Assembly: GCA_017420455.1 (NCBI GenBank)
Contig: JAFOJB010000254.1
Span: 1-6,464 of the forward strand
Source of the DNA: Blautia sp.
Lineage (GTDB): Bacteria > Bacillota > Clostridia > Lachnospirales > Lachnospiraceae
Reading direction: 5' to 3'
DNA length: 6,464 bases
The position numbers were made by a program, and so were the translations under genes. The stretch's first letter is position 1; every line of letters begins with the position of its first letter. The notes below the pieces were generated by a model. The model saw only the letters and a program-made list of their open reading frames with translations, had not been told where the DNA came from and searched no databases. Below, in pieces: positions 3,764-6,464 of this stretch.

Positions 3764-6464
3764 ATGGACAAGGTAAGACGGGTTTATGTTGAAAAGAAGC
3801 CACATGCTGCGGTGCAGGCAAAGGAGCTGTTTTCTGAGATAAAAAGCTATCTGGGAATTACCTCGGTGACCAATGTGCGGGTATTGATTCGTTATGATGT
3901 GGAAAACCTGGAGGAAGAGCTTTTCCAGACAGCGCTTTATACCGTGTTTTCGGAACCGCCCGTGGACAGGGTATATCTCGAGACCTTCCCCTGCGGGGAA
4001 TCGGACCACTGTTTTTCTGTGGAATATCTGCCGGGACAGTTCGATCAGAGGGCGGATTCCGCCGTACAGTGCGTGCAGTTCCTGGACAAGGACGCAGAGC
4101 CTGTGATCCGTTCCGCGACCACATATATCATCGAAGGAAAGCTTTCCGGGGAGGAGCTTTCCGCCATAAAGAGCCACTGCATCAATCCGGTGGATTCCCG
4201 GGAGGTCGGGGAGGAAAAGCCCCGGACCCTGCGCATGGAATATCCGGAACCGGAGGATGTGGCAGTTCTTACCGGCTTTCCGGAGATGCCGGAGGAGGAG
4301 CTGAAGGAATTATATACTTCCCTGAATCTGGCCATGACCTGGAAGGATTTTCTGCATATCCGGCATTATTTTTCCGAGACGGAAAAGCGCTGCCCCACCA
4401 TCACCGAGATCCGTGTTCTGGATACCTACTGGTCCGATCACTGCCGGCATACCACCTTTTCCACCGAGCTCACAGAGGTGTCCTTCGGGGAAGGGGATTA
4501 CAGGGAACCTGTGGAGAGGACCTTCCGGGAGTATCTGAAGGACCGGGAGGCGCTTTACAAGGGCAGGAAGGACAAATATATCTGCCTGATGGATCTGGCT
4601 CTTATCGCCATGAAGAGGCTGAAGGCAGAAGGAAAGCTATCCGACCAGGAGGAGTCCGACGAGATCAACGCCTGCAGCATTGTGGTGCCGGTGGATGTGG
4701 ATGGCAGGGAAGAAGAGTGGCTCATCAATTTCAAGAATGAGACCCATAATCATCCCACAGAGATCGAACCCTTCGGCGGGGCTGCCACCTGCCTTGGCGG
4801 CGCCATCCGGGATCCTCTGTCCGGCCGTACTTATGTCTATCAGGCAATGCGCGTCACCGGAGCGGCAGATCCTACTGTGTCGGTGAAGGAGACTCTGAAG
4901 GGCAAGCTCCCGCAGAAGAAGCTGGTCCGCCAGGCGGCGAAGGGCTACAGCTCCTATGGCAATCAGATCGGTCTGGCAACAGGCTATGTGAAGGAAATCT
5001 ACCATCCTGCCTATGTGGCCAAGAGAATGGAGATCGGCGCGGTAATGGGAGCCGCTCCCAGACGGGCGGTGATCCGGGGAAATTCTGACCCCGGGGATAT
5101 CATCATTCTTCTGGGCGGCCGTACCGGCAGAGATGGCATCGGAGGCGCCACCGGGTCCTCCAAGGTCCATACGGAAAGCTCCATCGAGGTCTGCGGGGCA
5201 GAGGTCCAGAAGGGAAATGCTCCCACTGAAAGAAAGATCCAGCGCATGTTCCGGAGAGAGGAAGTCAGCAGGATCATCAAAAAATGCAACGACTTTGGTG
5301 CAGGCGGCGTATCCGTTGCCATCGGGGAGCTTGCGCCGGGACTTCGGGTAGAGCTGGACAAGGTGCCGAAGAAATATGCCGGTCTTGACGGCACAGAGCT
5401 GGCAATCTCCGAATCCCAGGAAAGGATGGCGGTAGTGGTATCTCCTGCAGATGTGGAGAAGTTCCTTGCTTTTGCGGCCGAGGAAAACCTGGAGGCCGTA
5501 CCGGCAGCGGTGGTTACGGAGGAGCCTCGTCTGGTGCTTCTCTGGAGAGGAAAGGAGATCGTAAACCTTTCCCGCGCTTTTCTGGATACCAATGGAGCAC
5601 ATCAGGAAACCAGGGTATTTGTGGAAATTCCTTCGAAGGAGGAAAGCCCCTTATATAAAAAAGAGGAAAAGATCGAAGACGGGAAGGAAAAACTGCTCCG
5701 GACCCTGCAGGATCTCAATGTCTGTTCACAGAGAGGGCTGGTGGAAATGTTTGACAGCTCCATCGGCGCGGGAAGCGTCCTGATGCCCTACGGCGGAAAG
5801 TATCAGCAGACGGAGATTCAGACCATGGTGGCCAAGGTTCCGGTACGGAACGGAAATACCCGGACGGTGACGATGATGAGCTATGGCTTCGATCCTTATC
5901 TTTCATCCTGGAGTCCTTATCATGGAGCAGCCTATGCAGTGACGGAATCTGTTTCCAGGATCGTCGCTTCCGGCGGGGATTATAAGAAGATCCGCTTTAC
6001 TTTCCAGGAATACTTCCGCAGGATGACTGAGGATCCGAAGAGATGGAGCCAGCCGGTGGCTGCCCTTCTGGGGGCGTATGCGGCCCAGATCGGTTTTTCC
6101 CTTCCCTCCATCGGGGGAAAGGACAGTATGTCCGGAACCTTCAACGACATAGATGTTCCGCCGACTCTGGTATCCTTTGCGGTGGATGTGGCCAGGGTAA
6201 AGGATGTCATCACCCCGGAGCTGAAGAAAGCAGGCAGCTGTCTGGTATGGTTCCGGATTCCGAAGGATTCCTTTGACCTGCCGGATTATGAAGCCCTGAA
6301 GCTCCAGTATGACAGAATTCATCAGGCGATGCAGGAAGGAAAGGTAGTTTCCTGCTATGTCAGCGACCGGAACGGCGTTGCGGCTTCTGTGTGCAAGATG
6401 GCCTTCGGAAACGGCCTGGGGGTCAGATTCTCGGAGGACCTGTCCCTGGAAGAGCTTTTTGCGC
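3764..6464 (+). CDS. purL: Phosphoribosylformylglycinamidine synthase (FGAM synthase), clade II single-chain form, 3' truncated by window
   Basis: Fourth step of de novo purine synthesis: FGAR, glutamine and ATP give FGAM, glutamate, ADP and phosphate, in the cytoplasm. The frame is open from 3764 to the end of the window, 900 codons of an expected total near 1,240. Domains visible: an N-terminal PurS-like region (about 1-85, starting MDKVRRVYVEKKP); a linker with YWSDHCRHTTF (222-232), a signature of this clade; the first synthetase half with NETHNHPTEIEPFGGAAT (325-342) holding the catalytic-region His, and the glycine-rich GGRTGRDGIGGATGSS (451-466); and the second half with DPYLSSWSPYHGAAYAVTE (710-728) and GGKDSMSG (784-791). 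The C-terminal glutaminase domain lies past the window. The start is supported by GAGGAGG 4 nt upstream and by alignment from memory with streptococcal PurL, which begins MDKRIFVEKK. The gene follows mrp by 56 nt. No frameshift or missing motif was seen. Confidence 0.96.
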   Translation, partial: MDKVRRVYVEKKPHAAVQAKELFSEIKSYLGITSVTNVRVLIRYDVENLEEELFQTALYTVFSEPPVDRVYLETFPCGESDHCFSVEYLPGQFDQRADSAVQCVQFLDKDAEPVIRSATTYIIEGKLSGEELSAIKSHCINPVDSREVGEEKPRTLRMEYPEPEDVAVLTGFPEMPEEELKELYTSLNLAMTWKDFLHIRHYFSETEKRCPTITEIRVLDTYWSDHCRHTTFSTELTEVSFGEGDYREPVERTFREYLKDREALYKGRKDKYICLMDLALIAMKRLKAEGKLSDQEESDEINACSIVVPVDVDGREEEWLINFKNETHNHPTEIEPFGGAATCLGGAIRDPLSGRTYVYQAMRVTGAADPTVSVKETLKGKLPQKKLVRQAAKGYSSYGNQIGLATGYVKEIYHPAYVAKRMEIGAVMGAAPRRAVIRGNSDPGDIIILLGGRTGRDGIGGATGSSKVHTESSIEVCGAEVQKGNAPTERKIQRMFRREEVSRIIKKCNDFGAGGVSVAIGELAPGLRVELDKVPKKYAGLDGTELAISESQERMAVVVSPADVEKFLAFAAEENLEAVPAAVVTEEPRLVLLWRGKEIVNLSRAFLDTNGAHQETRVFVEIPSKEESPLYKKEEKIEDGKEKLLRTLQDLNVCSQRGLVEMFDSSIGAGSVLMPYGGKYQQTEIQTMVAKVPVRNGNTRTVTMMSYGFDPYLSSWSPYHGAAYAVTESVSRIVASGGDYKKIRFTFQEYFRRMTEDPKRWSQPVAALLGAYAAQIGFSLPSIGGKDSMSGTFNDIDVPPTLVSFAVDVARVKDVITPELKKAGSCLVWFRIPKDSFDLPDYEALKLQYDRIHQAMQEGKVVSCYVSDRNGVAASVCKMAFGNGLGVRFSEDLSLEELFA

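Noticed and set aside
2835..3821. Minus-strand open frame of 328 codons opposite mrp
   Set aside because: It is a shadow of the mrp coding strand; mrp has every family motif and this frame has none.
4637..5602. Minus-strand open frame of 321 codons opposite purL
   Set aside because: purL is open and motif-complete throughout; the reverse frame has no recognisable domain.

Overview
The window looks like chromosomal DNA from a Gram-positive anaerobe of the Clostridia, most likely Lachnospiraceae. This is inferred from four things: a lipoprotein-type sugar-binding protein, the long clade II form of PurL, a Bacillus/Clostridium-type xanthine phosphoribosyltransferase, and strong GGAGG-type ribosome binding sites on moderately G+C-balanced DNA. 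Species cannot be called. There are no rRNA, tRNA, CRISPR or insertion-sequence genes.

Layout. (1) Bases 1-176 are the last 57 codons of a WYL-domain regulator. (2) Bases 232-1500 encode a ChvE/XylF-like sugar-binding lipoprotein with no transporter partners in view and altered residues at every canonical ligand-contact motif I could align. (3) Bases 1501-1800 are a gene-free convergent gap with a small hairpin, a probable bidirectional terminator and a degenerate 34-bp tandem repeat. (4) xpt lies on the minus strand (1801-2385) with its own promoter and a leader too short for a purine riboswitch. (5) A 75-codon conserved-looking small gene of unknown function (2476-2703) is divergent from xpt. 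(6) A good promoter (2689-2718) and a leader of about 150 nt precede an Mrp/NBP35-type Fe-S carrier ATPase (2877-3707). (7) 56 nt later comes purL, FGAM synthase (3764 to beyond the window end; 900 codons visible, glutaminase domain not reached).

How the genes work together. xpt (salvage of xanthine to XMP) and purL (fourth step of de novo IMP synthesis) give the right half a purine theme. mrp probably shares a transcript with purL. The left half (WYL regulator plus binding protein) looks like an unrelated sensing or uptake unit.

Most of the window is ordinary housekeeping sequence. The items most worth a second look are a 27-nt leader element ending in the Shine-Dalgarno sequence, found three times (twice in the mrp leader, once before purL), and the orphan binding protein with its rewritten ligand pocket. 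I do not see a clearly new multi-gene system.
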